A stretch of DNA of 64,000 nt from Caballeronia sordidicola (GCF_002220365.1 NZ_MTHB01000185.1:1-64000), one strand, 5' to 3'. Positions 1-8,842 are shown, counted from the stretch's first letter. Translations and numbers: made by a program. The notes: generated by a model not told the origin, from the sequence alone.

Positions 1-1
1 C

Positions 2-319
2 GCCGATCCGTCGTTCCTGCGCTTGCTCGGCGTGGAGTTGTGGCTCTCGTTCCTGTACGGCAGCTATAACGGTGCGATGGTCGTGGCGCTGACTGAAGTC
101 ATGCCGGTTGAAGTGCGGACGACGGGTTTTTCGCTGGCGTATAGCCTGGCGACGACTATCGGCGGGTTCACGCCTGCCATCTCCACGTACCTGATTCACG
201 TAACCGGCAACAAGGCGGCACCGGGCGCATGGATGGCTGTTGCCGCAGTTTGCGGATTGATCGCGACGCTCGTGCTGTATCGATCCACGGAAGCGCGGAG
301 TCAATACAAGACGGCGTGA
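2..319 (+). CDS. MFS transporter, C-terminal fragment (metabolite:H+ symporter type)
   Basis: This is the last ~105 residues of a major facilitator superfamily carrier; the gene begins before the window and is open from base 2. The segment TEVMPVEVRTTGFSLAYSL followed by two hydrophobic stretches matches the C-terminal helices of the metabolite:H+ symporter subfamily (citrate, tricarballylate, shikimate and alpha-ketoglutarate carriers). The EVRTTGFS motif is the conserved cytoplasmic loop of this group. It should act in the inner membrane as a proton-driven organic acid uptake system. The substrate cannot be decided from this fragment. A strong hairpin terminator follows within 25 bases of the stop. 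Confidence 0.8.
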   Translation, partial: ADPSFLRLLGVELWLSFLYGSYNGAMVVALTEVMPVEVRTTGFSLAYSLATTIGGFTPAISTYLIHVTGNKAAPGAWMAVAAVCGLIATLVLYRSTEARSQYKTA

Positions 320-340
320 TATTTGCGGCCTTGGAATCAA

Positions 341-371
341 AAAATCCCTCGAAAACAGCGAGGGATTTTTG
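341..371. terminator. Rho-independent terminator between convergent genes
   Basis: AATCCCTCG (343-351) pairs with CGAGGGATT (359-367) and a T run follows; an A run precedes it on the other side, so it can work in both directions. It lies between the MFS gene (+) and the TPR gene (-), whose 3' ends face each other. Confidence 0.85.
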
Positions 372-400
372 TTGGTGCGTTCAACGCTTCTGAACCCGTT

Positions 401-2281
401 CTATGAAGCGCTTATCTCGCTTGCCACGCGTGCGACCACATCGTCCCATGCGCCGGGTTTCGGTTGCCGGAACAAGCGTGCTTTCGGGTACCACGGAGTC
501 GACGCGGTATCGATACCCCAGCGCCAGTCCGCAGCGAACGGCAGCATCAGCCATAGCGGCTTTCCTAACGCGCCGCTCAGGTGAGCGACGGCGGTATCGA
601 CGGATACCACGCCGTCCAGCCGATCCACGATCGCGGCTGTATCCGCGAAATCTTCGAGCTTGCCTTCCAGCCGCTGGATGAAGCGGGCGCGCGGATGAGT
701 ATCCAGCAACGAGCGCTCTTCGTCGCTCAACGTGGGCTGCAAGACGATCCAGTCGATGCCTTCCAGCCTGAACAACGGTTCGAGCATGCCAAGCGGCGCC
801 GAGCGTGTTTCGCCCGGCTGAATCCGCCCGGACCATGCAATGCCGAGCTTGCGTTTCGACTGACCGCCGAGCGAGCCGCGCCACTTCTTCCTGTACGCTG
901 CCGGCACCACGAGATACGGCGTGCGCGCGGGCACCTTGTCCGCGTTCGATACACCCAGCGCCTGGGGCAAGCTCAACAACGGCGAGAAAGCGTCTGCATC
1001 GGCGAGCGGGGCCGCATTGGCCGGGTTTTTGGCTGAGCCATTGGCCGTGCTCTTCAGCGAGACGCCCGCCGCGTGCGCCGCCGGCTCAAGCAGTGCGACG
1101 AGTTCCGGCTGTACTTCGAGCACGATCTGTCCGACGAGCTTCGCCGCGAAGGGGACGAAACGAACGAACTGCAAGGTATCGCCGAAACCTTGTTCCGCGC
1201 GAATCTGCAGCGTCCGGCGCGGCAGCGGCTCGCCGTTCCACCTCGGCAGCGACGGCATCGTAATGCTGCCCGGCGTGCGCAGGCGCCATTCGTAGGCGGC
1301 CAGGCCGCGCGTGTAATCACCCAATGCCAGCAGCGTCAGCGCCCGGTTCAGATTTGCCGCGACGAGGCCGGGATCGAGCCGCAAGGCTTGATCGAACGCA
1401 CGCAACGCGGGTTTGTGCGCACCGAGCGCCAAATGGGCGTTGCCGAGGCCAAGCCACGCAACGCCGTACTTCGGATCGAGCCCGACTGCACGCTCGAATT
1501 GCGGCAGCGCCGCTTCATGCGAGCCGATAGCCGCGAGTGCGTGGCCCAGGCCGAAGTGCGCCGGCGCAAATTGCGGTTGCATGCGCAGTACTTTCTGGAG
1601 CACCGGCACGGCCTCGTGCGGGTGGCCGGCGGCATCGAGGAGATTGCCCAGGTTGAAATGCGCCGCGACATAGTTCGGCTCGACCGCAACGGCGGCGCGG
1701 AATTGCTCGATCGCGCCGTGGGTGTCTCCAAGCGAATTGAGCGCCATGCCGAGATTGTTGTGCGCGCCTGCGTGGCCAGGACGGATCTGCAGCGCGCGGC
1801 TGAACGCCTTCGCGCCTTCTTCGTAACGACGCATGCCGAGCAGCGCATTGCCGAAGTTGTTCCAGGTCGCCGCGTCCAGCGGCTGCAGGCGCAGCGCTTT
1901 CTCGAAGGCATCGGCGGCGTCTTCGTGACGGCCCGCCGCCGCGTACGCATTGCCGAGGTTGTACTGCGCCAGCGAAAAACCGGGTTCCAGATGCAGTGCG
2001 TTGCGGAATCGCTCGATGGCGTCGTCAATCCGGCCCAGCGCCTTCAGCGCGTTGCCAAGATTGAGCTGCAGACCGGCATCGGCGGGGCGCAGGTCCACCG
2101 CGCGACGCACCAGTTCGGCTGCTTCCGCGTGCTGGCCTTGTTGGTGGCGCAGCACGCCGAGCAGATGAAGTGCGTCGACGTGGGAGGGCTCTGCGGCAAG
2201 CGCGGCTTGATAGTCGCGTTCCGCTTCGGTGAGGCGGCCATCGCGATGCGCCGCGAAGCCACGCGCAAAAACTGTATCCAT
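401..2281 (-). CDS. TPR-repeat protein with C-terminal glycosyltransferase-like domain
   Basis: The 626-residue protein has about nine or ten 34-residue tetratricopeptide repeats over residues 1-330. They show the usual A..N.G..L...G....A...F..AL..P pattern. A separate ~270-residue C-terminal domain follows, carrying EQGFGDTLQFVRF and a late VDTAVAHLSGALGKPLWL motif. That arrangement is common in bacterial TPR proteins whose C-terminal half resembles the nucleotide-sugar binding fold of GT9/GT41 glycosyltransferases. No signal peptide is visible. Cytoplasmic protein or glycan glycosylation is possible, but no substrate can be named. It is a lone gene, divergent from the ArsR gene; the start gives MDTVFARGF just before the intergenic region. 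Confidence 0.8.
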   Translation of the reverse strand: MDTVFARGFAAHRDGRLTEAERDYQAALAAEPSHVDALHLLGVLRHQQGQHAEAAELVRRAVDLRPADAGLQLNLGNALKALGRIDDAIERFRNALHLEPGFSLAQYNLGNAYAAAGRHEDAADAFEKALRLQPLDAATWNNFGNALLGMRRYEEGAKAFSRALQIRPGHAGAHNNLGMALNSLGDTHGAIEQFRAAVAVEPNYVAAHFNLGNLLDAAGHPHEAVPVLQKVLRMQPQFAPAHFGLGHALAAIGSHEAALPQFERAVGLDPKYGVAWLGLGNAHLALGAHKPALRAFDQALRLDPGLVAANLNRALTLLALGDYTRGLAAYEWRLRTPGSITMPSLPRWNGEPLPRRTLQIRAEQGFGDTLQFVRFVPFAAKLVGQIVLEVQPELVALLEPAAHAAGVSLKSTANGSAKNPANAAPLADADAFSPLLSLPQALGVSNADKVPARTPYLVVPAAYRKKWRGSLGGQSKRKLGIAWSGRIQPGETRSAPLGMLEPLFRLEGIDWIVLQPTLSDEERSLLDTHPRARFIQRLEGKLEDFADTAAIVDRLDGVVSVDTAVAHLSGALGKPLWLMLPFAADWRWGIDTASTPWYPKARLFRQPKPGAWDDVVARVASEISAS

Positions 2282-2355
2282 TGAGGAAAATCAAATGCAA
2301 ACGCCTCATTTTTACACACGTTCGTGGCCGATCCCGAATTTTGCGGATTTTTGCG

Positions 2356-2400
2356 TTGACGCGCCTGGATTCATGTCTGTAACATATGAACATCTGTTCA
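2356..2400 (+). promoter_or_regulatory. Promoter and ArsR-type operator of the metal efflux operon
   Basis: TTGACG (2356-2361) and TAACAT (2380-2385) are spaced by 18 bases. Directly after the -10 lies a perfect inverted repeat, TGAACATCTGTTCA (2387-2400), inside ATATGAACA..TGTTCAATT. This resembles the AT-rich TGAACA-type palindromes bound by SmtB/CzrA-class ArsR sensors. Its position over the predicted transcription start fits simple repression relieved by metal. Confidence 0.7.
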
Positions 2401-2748
2401 ATTGTTGGCCGACCTATTTTGTCTTCTCCCTTTGTAGCAACCGATGAGCGCGTTGTTCCGCTCGCCGACCTGTTCCGTCTCCTGGGCGATCCCACACGCT
2501 TGCGCATTGTGCTGACGTGTGTCGACCGGCGCTGCGCGGTGGGGGCAATAGCGGAGTCGCTGGGATTGTCGGCTTCGCTCGTCAGTCATCACCTGCGCTT
2601 GCTGCGGGCGGCGCGGATCGTACGCGCCGAGCGTGAAGGCAAGCAGGTTTTCTATCTCGCCGCCGATAACCACATCAGCGCCATGTTGGCCGAATTGCTC
2701 GAACACGTTGCCGAGCCGCAAGCCGACTTCCGACCGGATAACGAATAA
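2386..2748 (+). CDS. ArsR/SmtB-family metal-sensing repressor
   Basis: This is a 120-residue winged-helix repressor. The core runs from about residue 25 (ADLFRLLGDPTRLRIVL), with recognition helix LSASLVSHHLRLLR (61-74) and wing REGKQVFY. The last helix carries D94-x-H96-x10-H107-x2-E110, the alpha-5 zinc-type site of SmtB/CzrA sensors. Zn(II), or possibly Co(II)/Ni(II), is therefore the expected inducer. The gene abuts a CDF exporter (TAA immediately followed by ATG), so the pair is an operon. The first ATG (2386) lies inside the putative operator, so the real start may be downstream, for example TTG at 2419; the DNA-binding core is unaffected. Confidence 0.88.
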   Translation: MNICSIVGRPILSSPFVATDERVVPLADLFRLLGDPTRLRIVLTCVDRRCAVGAIAESLGLSASLVSHHLRLLRAARIVRAEREGKQVFYLAADNHISAMLAELLEHVAEPQADFRPDNE

Positions 2749-3792
2749 ATGGAACCTCAATCGAAGCACCAGCACCGGCATGCCGACGCTCATGAGCATG
2801 GACACGATCACGATCAAGATCACAAGCATGAGCCGGGACACGCCCATCACCACGGCGCCGGCGGACACCATCACCATCACGCGCCGCAAGCGGGGCAGGG
2901 CCGCACCTTCGCGATCGCAGTCGGGCTGAACATGCTGATCGTGGTGGTACAAGCGGTGTACGGTTTTCTCGCCCATTCCACCGCGCTGCTGGCCGACGCC
3001 GGCCACAATCTCTCCGATGTCCTAGGCCTGCTGCTCGCCTGGGGCGCCATCTGGCTCGGCACGCGCAAACCGTCGGAGCGCTACACGTTCGGACTAGGCA
3101 GTTCGTCGATACTCGCGTCGCTTGCCAACGCCGCGCTACTGCTCTTTGCCTGCGGCGCGATCGTGCTCGAAGCTGTGCAGCGCCTGCTCAATCCGGCGCC
3201 CGTCGCGGGCCTGGACGTGTTTATCGTTGCAACGCTCGGTTTGGTCGTGAACGGTTTCTCGGCGTGGCTCTTCATGCGCGGCAGCAAGGAGGACCTCAAC
3301 GTGCGCGGCGCTTTCCTGCACATGGCTGCCGACGCCGGCATCTCCGCGGCGGTTGCCGTCAGCGGCCTCGTGATCCTGTTCACCGGCGCGAGCTGGATCG
3401 ATCCGGTGATGAGCATTATCGTGGTCGCCGTGATCGTGGTGGGCACGTGGGGCCTTGGCCGCGACGCGATGTGCCTCGCGATGGGCGCGGTCCCGCCCGG
3501 TGTGGACAAGTCGGGTATCGAACGATATCTGGCGGGTCTGCCGGGCGTGACCGACGTCCACGATCTCCACGTCTGGGCGCTGTCCACCACGGAGAACGCA
3601 ATGACCGCGCATCTGGTGATGCCGGAAGGCCATCCCGGCGATGTGTTCGTGGACGGCATCGTGGCGGCCTTGCGCCGCGATCACGCGATGAACCATGCCA
3701 CGCTGCAGGTGGAACGGGGCACGACGGAGCACCACTGCGCGCTGCACGAACGTTCGCCAGAACGGCCGCAGGCTCATGCGCACACGCATTGA
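2749..3792 (+). CDS. CDF-family cation efflux protein with His-rich N-terminus
   Basis: A 347-residue cation diffusion facilitator that exports divalent metal from the cytoplasm in exchange for protons. The first 44 residues hold 18 histidines (ending in HHHHH), a metal-buffering tail; the C-terminus also ends HAHTH. Six transmembrane segments span about residues 50-245, followed by a cytoplasmic domain. Transport site motifs are HNLSD in helix 2 and HMAAD in helix 5. This HxxxD/HxxxD combination is typical of the Zn-transporting CzcD/ZitB branch. It is co-transcribed with the upstream ArsR sensor with no gap. Zinc is the most likely substrate; Co or Cd cannot be excluded. Confidence 0.9.
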   Translation: MEPQSKHQHRHADAHEHGHDHDQDHKHEPGHAHHHGAGGHHHHHAPQAGQGRTFAIAVGLNMLIVVVQAVYGFLAHSTALLADAGHNLSDVLGLLLAWGAIWLGTRKPSERYTFGLGSSSILASLANAALLLFACGAIVLEAVQRLLNPAPVAGLDVFIVATLGLVVNGFSAWLFMRGSKEDLNVRGAFLHMAADAGISAAVAVSGLVILFTGASWIDPVMSIIVVAVIVVGTWGLGRDAMCLAMGAVPPGVDKSGIERYLAGLPGVTDVHDLHVWALSTTENAMTAHLVMPEGHPGDVFVDGIVAALRRDHAMNHATLQVERGTTEHHCALHERSPERPQAHAHTH

Positions 3793-3858
3793 GTGAGCGG
3801 TCGTTCGCGCGAGGCGACCGGCGTACACTTGGCACTGTGAAGTTTGAGGGAGAAGCGC

Positions 3859-5592
3859 ATGCTCGCGCAGACGCCGAATCGACACAAAGTCCTCGACGTG
3901 CCGCCGGTTCTGATCGCCGGCGCCGGTCCAACGGGCCTCGCCGCCGCGATGAGCTTGTCGCGCGCCGGCATTCCGGTGCGTCTCATCGACAAAGCCCTGG
4001 AACCCTCGCCGTGGTCACGCGCCATTGGCATCCAGGCACGTACGCTTGAGCTTTTCGAGCAGCATCGGCTGGTTGAACCGTTTCTCGAACTCGGTCATCG
4101 GGCGCGTGTCGCGAATCTCTATTCGAATGGCCAGCGCCTCGCGCGGCTCGACTTCGATCCCTTGCAAACGCGGTATCCGTATCTGCTGTTCCTCGATCAA
4201 TCCGTCACCGAACGCCTGATGACGGAGCACCTCGCGTCGTTCGGCGTACGCGTTGAACGCGGCGTGGAATTGATGCGTTTCCGGCAAGGATCGGCCGGGC
4301 TGGAGGCGGCCGTGCGGCATCTGAACGGCGCTGAGGAATCGATTCGCCCGTCCTACCTGATCGGAGCGGACGGCGCGCATAGTACGGTGCGGCATGGTTT
4401 AGACATCGAGTTCAGCGGCAAGACGTTCGAGCAAACCTTCCTGCTCGCCGATCTTCACGCCGACACTGAATGGCCCGACGACGAATTCCATATCTTCGCG
4501 TCCGGCGAGGGAATCGCGACCTTGTTTCCGATGAGCGACGGCCGCACGCGCCTGATCGCGGACAAGCGCGTGACGCCCGGCGCGGCACCCGGCGCGGCAC
4601 CCGACCACGCGGCGGACAGTCCGGACAAAAGCGCGGCGCCGACGCTCGACGAATGTCGAGCGATTATCGAACGGCGTATTCATCATCGTGTGACGGCGAC
4701 GAATCTTCAATGGTCGTCATATTTTCATCTGAACAACCGCATGGCCGACCGGCTGCGTTCGGGCCGCATTTTTCTCGCCGGCGATGCCGCGCATGTCCAT
4801 AGTCCGGCCGGCGCGCAGGGTATGAACACGGGTATTCAGGAGGCGTTTAACCTCGGCTGGAAGATTGCACGGATGCTGGCCGGTGTCGCGCCGGATCGCT
4901 TGCTTGATACGTACCACGAAGAGCGTCATCCGATCGAGCGTGAAGTGCTGCGGCAATCGAGTTTCATGACGCAAATGGCCGCTGCGGAGCATGGGCCGAT
5001 GAAGCTGATTCGCGATCACGTCATGCCGGCTTTGTCGGCGATCGGCCCGTTGCGCGATGCCGCTCGACGCACGGTCAGCGAGTTGTCGATTCAATACCGG
5101 CGCAGTCCGCTCACGCTGGATCGCTTGCTCGACGGCGGTCCGCGTGCGGGCGAGCGCGCGCCGGACGCGTGGGTGCATGTCATCGACGGCCCGCTTGGAC
5201 GGGCGCCGGGCGTTGGGTGTCTCTTTGATCTCCACGATCCCGCGTGCTTCTCGTTGTTCTTGCTGGTGAAGCCGGCGCAGCAAGTTGACATCGCGCTGGC
5301 GCCGGCGACGCTTACCGTCGCGCATGCGATCCGCGACAAGGATCTGGACGAGCTGGCGGTATTGGTCGAAGAAGTGTTGCCGAATACGGTGCGCGTGTGG
5401 CGTATCACCGATAACGAAAGCGACAGCGCGAACTCGCTGACCGATGCCTACGGGCGCACGCGGCCGTGCTTTTATCTCGTGCGCCCGGATGGATATATTG
5501 CGGCGAGAGGAAGAGCGCCATCCGATACGCAAGCGCTGCTGCGTCATTGCGAAACCTGGTTCGGTTCGACGCAACCGCGGGGGGAGGGGTGA
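3859..5592 (+). CDS. FAD-dependent aromatic-ring hydroxylase (class A flavoprotein monooxygenase)
   Basis: A 577-residue group A flavoprotein monooxygenase. It has the N-terminal dinucleotide motif IAGAGPTGLAAAMSL, the second motif IGADGAHSTVR and the FAD ribityl-binding GDAAHVHSPAGAQGMNTGI. A C-terminal thioredoxin-like domain ends in YLVRPDGYIAARG. The architecture matches PheA/MhpA/PgaE-type hydroxylases that add one oxygen to phenolic or polyketide rings using NAD(P)H and O2. The ATG at 3859 is preferred because AGGGAG lies 7 bases upstream; a TTG 15 bases earlier is open but lacks a site. A short Ala/Pro/Gly-rich duplication (GAAPGAAP) sits in a loop. No pathway genes adjoin it, so the substrate is unknown. 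Confidence 0.85.
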   Translation: MLAQTPNRHKVLDVPPVLIAGAGPTGLAAAMSLSRAGIPVRLIDKALEPSPWSRAIGIQARTLELFEQHRLVEPFLELGHRARVANLYSNGQRLARLDFDPLQTRYPYLLFLDQSVTERLMTEHLASFGVRVERGVELMRFRQGSAGLEAAVRHLNGAEESIRPSYLIGADGAHSTVRHGLDIEFSGKTFEQTFLLADLHADTEWPDDEFHIFASGEGIATLFPMSDGRTRLIADKRVTPGAAPGAAPDHAADSPDKSAAPTLDECRAIIERRIHHRVTATNLQWSSYFHLNNRMADRLRSGRIFLAGDAAHVHSPAGAQGMNTGIQEAFNLGWKIARMLAGVAPDRLLDTYHEERHPIEREVLRQSSFMTQMAAAEHGPMKLIRDHVMPALSAIGPLRDAARRTVSELSIQYRRSPLTLDRLLDGGPRAGERAPDAWVHVIDGPLGRAPGVGCLFDLHDPACFSLFLLVKPAQQVDIALAPATLTVAHAIRDKDLDELAVLVEEVLPNTVRVWRITDNESDSANSLTDAYGRTRPCFYLVRPDGYIAARGRAPSDTQALLRHCETWFGSTQPRGEG

Positions 5593-5622
5593 GGGGTTGA
5601 GGATTAACGTTGATTCAGAAGG

Positions 5623-5651
5623 CAAAAAAATGGACCACGCAGGGTGGTCCA
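5623..5651 (-). terminator. Terminator of the fds operon
   Basis: TGGACCAC (5631-5638) pairs with GTGGTCCA (5644-5651) around a 5-base loop. The adjacent A7 run on the plus strand reads as a T run on the minus strand, so the hairpin ends transcription coming from fdsD. Confidence 0.85.
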
Positions 5652-5672
5652 TCAGAAAAGCGTAGGCGCGAC

Positions 5673-5918
5673 CTATGCAGTAGCCCCCGCCGGCGTCAAC
5701 GCCACCCGATGTTTCGTCAGCGCTTCCAGCACAATTGGTACGAGCTCGGATGCAATCTCCGGATCGTCCAGTCCGTTAAGCAGCGCAATCCGCATGCGGG
5801 GCGCCCAGAACCGGTGAATGTGATCGGCTACGCCATCCACCGCTTCCGCACGGTCCGGCATCGAATCGAAGAATTCGCCGATCTGGTTCGCCATCTCGAC
5901 CAGGCTGTTCACATCCAT
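5673..5918 (-). CDS. fdsD: NAD-dependent formate dehydrogenase, delta subunit FdsD
   Basis: An 81-residue protein (MDVNSLVEMANQIGEFFDS...) that matches the small FdsD subunit of soluble molybdenum formate dehydrogenases. FdsD is a non-redox subunit needed for maturation or stability of the complex. The central segment HIHRFWAPRMR is the conserved part of this family. It is the last gene of the operon, two bases after the fdsA stop, and a terminator follows. No fdsC lies between fdsA and fdsD, unlike the Cupriavidus fdsGBACD order. Confidence 0.9.
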   Translation of the reverse strand: MDVNSLVEMANQIGEFFDSMPDRAEAVDGVADHIHRFWAPRMRIALLNGLDDPEIASELVPIVLEALTKHRVALTPAGATA

Positions 5919-5920
5919 GT

Positions 5921-8842
5921 TTATTTCCCCGACGACGTCACTGCCGCCACTGTTGAATCACGCAACTCGAGAAACTCCAACTGCTGCGTATTGAAGCGCG
6001 AATAATCCTTCTGCCATTGCGACGGCTGTTCCACCGGCATGACTTGCACCGCCGTCACCTTGTACTCAGGACAATTCGTGGCCCAATCGGAGGAGTCGGT
6101 CGTGATCACGTTTGCGCCGGACTCCGGGAAGTGGAACGTCGTGTACACCACGCCCGGCTGCATCCGCTCAGTGATCTTCGCGCGCAGCACCGTCTGCCCG
6201 GCACGCGATTCAATCCCGACCCAATCGTCCGCCTTGATACCGCGGTCCTCGGCGTCATGCGGATGGATCTCCAGCCGATCCTCGTCATGCCAGCGGGAGT
6301 TCTCCGTGCGCCGCGTCTGCGCGCCCACGTTGTACTGCGACAGGATGCGGCCCGTCGTGAGCAGCAACGGGAATTTGCGCGTCACCTTCTCCGGCGTCGC
6401 GATGAACTTCGTGATAACGAAGCGGCCCTTGCCGCGCACGAATTCGTCGATGTGCATCGTCGGCGTGCCGTTCGGCGCCTGCGCGTTGCATGGCCACTGA
6501 ATGCTGCCGAGTTCATCGAGACGCTTGTACGACACGCCGGTGAATGTCGGCGTGAGGCTCGCGATCTCGTCCATGATCTGCGACGGATGCGTGTAGTTCA
6601 TTTCATAACCGAGCGCGCGGGCGAGCTTGATCGTCACTTCCCAGTCGGCCAGACCCGGCAGCGGCGGCATGACCTTGCGCACGCGCGAGATGCGGCGTTC
6701 GGCGTTGGTGAACGTGCCGTCTTTCTCGAGGAACGATGAACCCGGCAGGAACACATGTGCGTACTTGGCCGTCTCGTTCAGGAAGATGTCCTGCACGACG
6801 ATGCATTCCATCGACGACAACGCCTTCGACACGTGTTGCGTATTCGGATCGGATTGAACAATGTCTTCACCTTGGCAATACAGACCAAGGAAGCTGCCGT
6901 GAACGGCGGCATCGAACATGTTGGGAATGCGCAGACCCGGTTCCGATTGCAGCTTCACGCTCCATGCTTCTTCGAACAGCGCGCGCACTGCCGCGTCGCT
7001 GATATGGCGATAACCCGGCAACTCATGCGGGAACGAACCCATGTCGCAGGAACCCTGCACATTGTTCTGACCACGCAGCGGATTCACGCCCACGCCTTCG
7101 CGGCCCACGTTGCCGGTGGCCATCGCGAGGTTCGCGATACCCATGACCGTCGTCGAGCCTTGCGCATGTTCCGTCACGCCCAGGCCGTAATAGATCGCAC
7201 CGTTGCCGGCATTCGCATAGATGCGCGCGGCTTCGCGTACCGATTGCGCCGGCACGCCGGTGACGGCTTCCATTGCTTCGGGCGAGTTCTCTCCGAGCGT
7301 CACGAAGTCGCGCCATTGCTGGAACGCACGCGGCTCGCAGCGCTCGGCGACGAACTGTTCCTTCACCAGGCCTTCGGTCACGATCACGTGCGCAAATGCG
7401 TTGACCATGGCGACGTTCGTACCCGGCCGCAATGCCAGATGATGCGACGCCTTCACGTGCGGCGTATCCACGATATCGATACGACGCGGGTCCACCACGA
7501 TCAGTTGCGCGCCTTCACGCACCCGGCGTTTCAGCCGCGACGCAAACACCGGGTGGCCGTCGGTCGGATTCGCGCCGATCACGACAATCACGTCTGCCTT
7601 CTCAACCGATGCGAAGGTCTGCGTTCCCGCCGATTCGCCCAACGTCGCCTTCAGGCCATAGCCGGTCGGCGAGTGACAAACACGGGCACAGGTATCGACA
7701 TTGTTGTTGCCGAACGCCGCGCGCACGAGTTTCTGCACGAGGTAGGTTTCCTCGTTCGTGCATCTCGACGATGTAATTCCGCCAATCGAATCCACGCCAT
7801 GCTTGTCCTGGATGCGACGGAATTCGCTGGCAGCGTAAGAAAGCGCTTCTTCCCAGCTCACTTCGCGCCACGGATCGGTGATCTTCGCGCGGATCATCGG
7901 CTTGGTGATACGGTCCTTGTGCGTGGCGTAACCCCATGCAAAACGGCCTTTCACGCAAGCGTGACCATCGTTGGCGTCGCCGTTCTTGTTCGGCACCATG
8001 CGCACGACTTCGCTGCCTTTCATCTCGGCCTTGAGCGAACAGCCCACGCCGCAATAGGCGCACGTCGTCACGACCGAATGCTCGGGCTGGCCGAGCATGA
8101 TCACGGTCTTCTCCCGCAGTGTCGCGGTCGGGCAAGCCGCCACGCACGCACCGCACGACACGCACTCGGATTCCATGAACGGCTGGTTTTCACTCGCAGC
8201 CACGCGCGATTCGAAACCCCGTCCCGCGATGGTCAGCGCGAACGTGCCCTGCGTTTCTTCGCACGCGCGCACACAGCGATTGCAGACAATGCACTTGGAC
8301 GCGTCGTACGTAAAATACGGATTCGATTCGTCCTTCTTGTCCTTAAGGTGATTCGCGCCTTCGTAGCCATAGCGGACTTCGCGCAAGCCGACCACGCCCG
8401 CCATATCCTGCAACTCGCAGTCGCCGTTGGCGGGGCAGGTGAGGCAGTCGAGCGGGTGATCGGAGATATACAACTCCATCACGTTCTTGCGCAGCGATTG
8501 CAGCTTGTTCGTCTGCGTCCGCACTTTCATCCCGGCTTCCACGGGCGTGGTGCACGACGCCGGATAGCCGCGCTTGCCTTCGATTTCAACCAGGCACAGA
8601 CGGCACGAACCAAATGGCTCAAGCGAATCCGTCGCGCAAAGTTTAGGAACGTTGACGCCGGCTTCGATCGCCGCGCGCATGACTGACGTTCCGGCAGGCA
8701 CGGTCACCGCCGTACCGTCGATGTCGAGCGTGACGTCAATATCCGCATGGCGCAGCGGCGTGCCGTAGTCGGTATCGTCGAAGGGATCGCGCAGTTTCGT
8801 CTTGCACGCGCAATTGCCGGAACCGCAGGATGAGTTGGACAT
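5921..8842 (-). CDS. fdsA: NAD-dependent formate dehydrogenase, alpha (catalytic molybdenum) subunit
   Basis: The 973-residue catalytic subunit oxidises formate to CO2 at a Mo-bis-MGD centre and passes electrons to FdsB. Domains in order: a short N-terminal tail with C6, C11 and C13; a 2Fe-2S domain (SCRLCLVEIEG); the His-Cys region HPLDCLTCPANGDCELQ; two 4Fe-4S clusters (CIVCNRCVRACEE and CVSCGACVAACPT); the CAYCGVGC cluster; then the molybdopterin oxidoreductase and dinucleotide-binding domains. The Mo ligand is Cys389 in TCARVCHSPTGYG, so this is the Cys and not the selenocysteine type. Length is normal for FdsA. It is soluble, with no Tat signal, and co-transcribed with fdsG, fdsB and fdsD. 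Confidence 0.97.
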   Translation of the reverse strand: MSNSSCGSGNCACKTKLRDPFDDTDYGTPLRHADIDVTLDIDGTAVTVPAGTSVMRAAIEAGVNVPKLCATDSLEPFGSCRLCLVEIEGKRGYPASCTTPVEAGMKVRTQTNKLQSLRKNVMELYISDHPLDCLTCPANGDCELQDMAGVVGLREVRYGYEGANHLKDKKDESNPYFTYDASKCIVCNRCVRACEETQGTFALTIAGRGFESRVAASENQPFMESECVSCGACVAACPTATLREKTVIMLGQPEHSVVTTCAYCGVGCSLKAEMKGSEVVRMVPNKNGDANDGHACVKGRFAWGYATHKDRITKPMIRAKITDPWREVSWEEALSYAASEFRRIQDKHGVDSIGGITSSRCTNEETYLVQKLVRAAFGNNNVDTCARVCHSPTGYGLKATLGESAGTQTFASVEKADVIVVIGANPTDGHPVFASRLKRRVREGAQLIVVDPRRIDIVDTPHVKASHHLALRPGTNVAMVNAFAHVIVTEGLVKEQFVAERCEPRAFQQWRDFVTLGENSPEAMEAVTGVPAQSVREAARIYANAGNGAIYYGLGVTEHAQGSTTVMGIANLAMATGNVGREGVGVNPLRGQNNVQGSCDMGSFPHELPGYRHISDAAVRALFEEAWSVKLQSEPGLRIPNMFDAAVHGSFLGLYCQGEDIVQSDPNTQHVSKALSSMECIVVQDIFLNETAKYAHVFLPGSSFLEKDGTFTNAERRISRVRKVMPPLPGLADWEVTIKLARALGYEMNYTHPSQIMDEIASLTPTFTGVSYKRLDELGSIQWPCNAQAPNGTPTMHIDEFVRGKGRFVITKFIATPEKVTRKFPLLLTTGRILSQYNVGAQTRRTENSRWHDEDRLEIHPHDAEDRGIKADDWVGIESRAGQTVLRAKITERMQPGVVYTTFHFPESGANVITTDSSDWATNCPEYKVTAVQVMPVEQPSQWQKDYSRFNTQQLEFLELRDSTVAAVTSSGK

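Noticed and set aside
1073..2284. 403-codon frame opposite the TPR gene
   Set aside because: It reads the repeats of the TPR gene backwards and gives an Arg/Gln-rich sequence without family features.
6755..8686. 643-codon frame antisense to fdsA
   Set aside because: It is a shadow of fdsA. It is His/Arg-rich without domains, and fdsA has all its cofactor motifs.
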